Source of the DNA: JBHIER01 sp046760705 [NCBI: bacterium] | GTDB taxonomy: Bacteria; JBHIER01; G020348925 | DNA: 7,420 nt | Assembly (NCBI GenBank): GCA_046760705.1 | Contig: JBHIER010000156.1 | Span: 1 to 7,420, forward strand | Direction of reading: 5' to 3' | Notes under the pieces: generated by a model | The model's input: the letters and a program-made list of their open reading frames with translations, nothing else | Database searches by the model: none | Told to the model about the DNA's origin: nothing | Shown: one piece after another, positions 5,225 through 7,420 of the stretch | How positions within the stretch are numbered: the first letter of the stretch is position 1 | Layout of the letters: the number at the start of each line of letters is the position of its first letter | Position numbers and translations under genes: made by a program

Positions 5225-6988
5225 ATGGGATGTCAAGGAGTGTCAAAGACCTCGATAAATCGCTGTAACCTATTAAGAAGTCTTCCGTTGCTGATGGCCC
5301 TTTTACGCGCCTCTCTAAGCTTTGCCGGAGTTTTCTTCTTCACTATTCGGATCGCCATCGCCGCACCCCCTTTACCAGCTCAGGCCAAAAATGGCATGGT
5401 CGTCTCCGCCCATCCCCTGGCCTCAGCAGCCGGATTGAAGATGCTGCAAGGGGGCGGCAACGCTGTTGACGCGGCTGTGGCCACGGCCTTTGCTCTGAGC
5501 GTTGTGGAGCCGTACCACTCCGGCCTGGGCGGAGGCGGGTTCATGCTCATCCGGCGGGCAAGAACTGGGCGAATAGTGACCATCGATTATCGAGAGACTG
5601 CCCCCCAGAAGGCCCACCGCAATATGTATGTGAAGAATGGAAAGGTGATTTGGGAACGGAGTACCATCGGGGCCCAGGCTGCAGCCGTGCCGGGCATGGT
5701 GGCCGGGTTGACCTTGGCTTTAAAAGAATACGGGACAAAGTCCCTGAAGGAGGTTCTCGGGCCGGCCATTCACTATGCTGAAAAGGGATCCAAAGTCGGA
5801 AAGGTGTACAGCCGATATGCAGAAGAGGTTCTTCCCCAGCTCCTCCGGTTCCCTCAATCGGCAGAGGTCTTCTTGAAAGACGGCAAAACACCACCCGAGC
5901 CGGAAGATGTGTTGATTCAAAAGGACTTGGCCCACACCCTGCGCCTCATTGCCACTGGAGGGACAGAACCATTTTATCGCGGCGAAATCGCTGAGAGAAT
6001 TGCGGAATGGATGACTGAGAACGGCGGATTGATCACAAAAAGCGATCTGGAAAACTATAGGCCGATCCTGCGAGAGCCGCTCCGAGGAACCTATCGCGGA
6101 TACGAAATCATATCCATGCCACCACCGACATCTGGAGGGGTTCATCTGATCCAGATGCTCAACATCCTGGAGGGATTTGATCTCAAGGCGATAGGCCATA
6201 ACTCCGCCGAGATCATCCATCTCATGGCCGAGACCATGAAGCTCGCCTTTGCCGACAGAGCCCACTACTTGGGCGATCCCGATTTCGTCGACGTTCCTGT
6301 CGAGGGGTTGATCTCGAAGCAATACGCAGAAGCATTGCGGGCAAAAATCGACCACTCCCTTGTGCAGAAGGTGATGGGTCACGGAACCCCGAGGGACTAC
6401 ATACCATCCGGTGGGACCACACATCTATCGGTGATCGATGGTGAAGGAAACGTCGTCTCCCTCACTCAGACCATCAATTTGGCCTTCGGTTCGAAGGCCG
6501 TCGTCCCAGGTACTGGTATTCTTCTCAACAATGAGATGGACGACTTCAGTGGACAGCCCGGTGCTCCCAACGCTTTCGGACTTGTCGGCGGAGAAGCCAA
6601 CGCCATTGCTCCTGGCAAGCGGCCCCTCAGCAGCATGACGCCGACAATGGTTCTAAAGGATGGGAGACCTTTTATCGTCATCGGCAGTCCAGGCGGGCCA
6701 AAAATCATCACCACAGTCCTGCAGGTGATCATCAACATCATCGACCATGGCCTCGACATCCAGGAGGCCATCGACGCCCCGCGGGTCCATCATCAGTGGC
6801 TGCCGGACGTGCTGCGAATCGAGCAGGGCGTTCCCGACGAGGTTGTCGATAGGTTGAAGGAGAAAGGGCATACGATTGAAGTGGGAGGGCAGTGGGGTGG
6901 AGCCCAAGGAATCCTCATCGACACTGAGACCGGTATCTATTACGGCGGCACCGATCTGCGACTGGAGGGGGCGGCAACTGGATATTGA
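5225..6988 (+). CDS. ggt: Gamma-glutamyltransferase (glutathione hydrolase) proenzyme
   Basis: This enzyme hydrolyses or transfers the gamma-glutamyl group of glutathione and other gamma-glutamyl compounds, in the periplasm or at the surface. The 587-residue proenzyme has an N-terminal signal (hydrophobic run about 19-47, likely cut near IAIAA-PP). It should self-cleave before Thr398 in GGTTHLSV, giving a small subunit of 190 residues, the same length as in E. coli. Substrate-site equivalents are seen: Arg123 in DYRETAP (E. coli Arg114), Asp440 in LLNNEMDDF (Asp433), Ser469-Ser470 in PLSSMTPT (Ser462-463) and the GSPGG loop (488-492). Glu437 stands where E. coli has Gln430. The ATG at 5225 is the first possible start (in-frame TGA at 5216) but has no Shine-Dalgarno. 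An ATG at 5294 would also leave a signal peptide, so the start is uncertain. It follows the peptidase terminator, so it needs its own promoter, which I could not identify. Confidence 0.93.
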   Translation: MGCQGVSKTSINRCNLLRSLPLLMALLRASLSFAGVFFFTIRIAIAAPPLPAQAKNGMVVSAHPLASAAGLKMLQGGGNAVDAAVATAFALSVVEPYHSGLGGGGFMLIRRARTGRIVTIDYRETAPQKAHRNMYVKNGKVIWERSTIGAQAAAVPGMVAGLTLALKEYGTKSLKEVLGPAIHYAEKGSKVGKVYSRYAEEVLPQLLRFPQSAEVFLKDGKTPPEPEDVLIQKDLAHTLRLIATGGTEPFYRGEIAERIAEWMTENGGLITKSDLENYRPILREPLRGTYRGYEIISMPPPTSGGVHLIQMLNILEGFDLKAIGHNSAEIIHLMAETMKLAFADRAHYLGDPDFVDVPVEGLISKQYAEALRAKIDHSLVQKVMGHGTPRDYIPSGGTTHLSVIDGEGNVVSLTQTINLAFGSKAVVPGTGILLNNEMDDFSGQPGAPNAFGLVGGEANAIAPGKRPLSSMTPTMVLKDGRPFIVIGSPGGPKIITTVLQVIINIIDHGLDIQEAIDAPRVHHQWLPDVLRIEQGVPDEVVDRLKEKGHTIEVGGQWGGAQGILIDTETGIYYGGTDLRLEGAATGY

Positions 6989-7018
6989 TTCAAAAGAGGC
7001 ACAAGCTGACCCAAAACC

Positions 7019-7046
7019 CTCCCAACCGCATTGGACACTGTGGGAG
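7019..7046. repeat. Weak inverted repeat between convergent genes
   Basis: CTCCCA (7019-7024) and TGGGAG (7041-7046) form a 6-bp stem with a 16-base loop, 31 bases after the gamma-glutamyltransferase stop. It might end transcription, but no T-tract follows, so I do not call it a terminator. Nothing else was seen in 6989-7120. Confidence 0.25.
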
Positions 7047-7120
7047 AGTGATACCGCATCGGATCTGTGACAATTTATGTTTATTTATCTATGGGAAACG
7101 CCTGCCCCGGCCTAGAGAAA

Positions 7121-7420
7121 TCACTTCAGGAACAACATCCGTCTTGTCTTGACAAAGCTACCAGCTTCCAAGCGGTAAAAATAGACCCCACTGGAAACTT
7201 CCACACCCTTTGCATTTCGGCCATCCCATTTAACCGAATAGTATCCCGGCTCATTATCCTCGTCAACAAGCGTCACCACCTCTTGCCCCAGGATGTTGTA
7301 GATCTTCAGGGTGGTGTGCACAGAAATCAATTGCTCTCCGCTCTGTGCTCTACGCTGGGAAGGGTGTAGTGGATGGTGGTGTTGGGGTTAAAGGGGTTCG
7401 GGTAGTTCTGATCCAGAGCA
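7121..7420 (-). pseudogene. 3' end of a secreted protein with type IX-like C-terminal sorting tail, frameshifted
   Basis: Minus-strand reading from the right edge gives LDQNYPNPFNPNTTIHYTLP, the classic entry to a type IX secretion-like tail in FCB bacteria. The rest of the tail, TTLKIYNILGQEVVTLVD, then YYSVKWDGRN, GVYFYRLEAG and a final TRRMLFLK, is present to a TGA at 7123-7121. It lies in another frame: the first frame stops at TGA 7329-7327, while the second is open from before 7330. A one-base-type frame break therefore lies within about 7325-7365, in the variable linker and on an inverted repeat. The tail would direct outer-membrane export and anchoring of whatever protein lies beyond the edge. 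The fold resembles the FlgD Ig-like domain. The frame break may be real or a sequence error. The gene is convergent with gamma-glutamyltransferase. Confidence 0.8.
7318..7348. repeat. Inverted repeat in the sorting-tail linker
   Basis: GCACAGA (7318-7324) and TCTGTGC (7342-7348) form a perfect 7-bp inverted repeat with a 17-base loop. It overlaps the point where the reading frame of the sorting-tail gene changes. Confidence 0.45.

Noticed and set aside
5720-6424. Minus-strand open frame of 234 codons
   Set aside because: It is a shadow of the gamma-glutamyltransferase gene and has no initiation signal or recognised motif.
7067-7369. Plus-strand open frame of 100 codons
   Set aside because: It is antisense to the sorting-tail domain, which is recognised with confidence.
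1-7420. CRISPR array, tRNA, rRNA or insertion sequence
   Set aside because: No regularly spaced repeats, no cloverleaf-like segment, and no transposase or terminal repeats were found.

Overview
The window looks like chromosomal sequence from an uncultured bacterium of the FCB superphylum (Fibrobacteres-Chlorobi-Bacteroidetes and relatives such as KSB1, Zixibacteria, Latescibacteria or Marinimicrobia). The reasons are: a gene at the right edge ends in a type IX secretion-like sorting tail (NYPNPFNP and TTLKIYNILGQEV motifs); a Ser/Thr kinase at the left edge starts in the MIGK..SHYKIL style common in those lineages; and two genes start with lipoprotein-type signal peptides, one followed by a CGKDKGTGPD stretch. 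Two promoters fit the sigma-70 consensus rather than the divergent Bacteroidota promoter, so a deep-branching FCB phylum is more likely than Bacteroidota proper. This placement is inference.

Left part (1-810, minus strand): a DUF5674 gene (799-464) with a TTG start and a near-perfect Shine-Dalgarno overlaps by ATGA a 117-residue gene of unknown function (467-114). After 23 bases comes the N-terminus of a Ser/Thr protein kinase (90 to the edge), whose glycine-loop region is interrupted by a 22-base insert carrying a hairpin that shifts the frame. An intergenic stretch (800-1126) follows. It holds a tandem 8-base repeat inside an imperfect inverted repeat, then an exact TTGACA-N17-TATAAT promoter.

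Middle (1127-3108, plus strand): that promoter drives a lipoprotein cyclophilin (peptidyl-prolyl isomerase) and a LarA-type nickel-pincer racemase with its catalytic residues intact. The two are probably cotranscribed. A second sigma-70-like promoter (3202-3231) and a leader with competing hairpins precede a secreted clostripain-family (C11) cysteine peptidase with a PEGA domain and a calcium-loop C-terminal module (3314-5134). A rho-independent terminator (5155-5185) follows.

Right part: a secreted gamma-glutamyltransferase (5225-6988) with its autoprocessing threonine, then, convergent, the 3' end of a gene for a secreted protein with a type IX-like tail (7420-7121). That tail also has a frame break lying on an inverted repeat.

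Functionally, the cyclophilin, C11 peptidase, gamma-glutamyltransferase and sorting-tail protein all act outside the cytoplasm, in protein folding, proteolysis and gamma-glutamyl peptide use. LarA is cytoplasmic. No CRISPR array, tRNA, rRNA or complete insertion sequence was seen. The least understood items are the DUF5674 two-gene module and the coincidence of both frame breaks with short inverted repeats.
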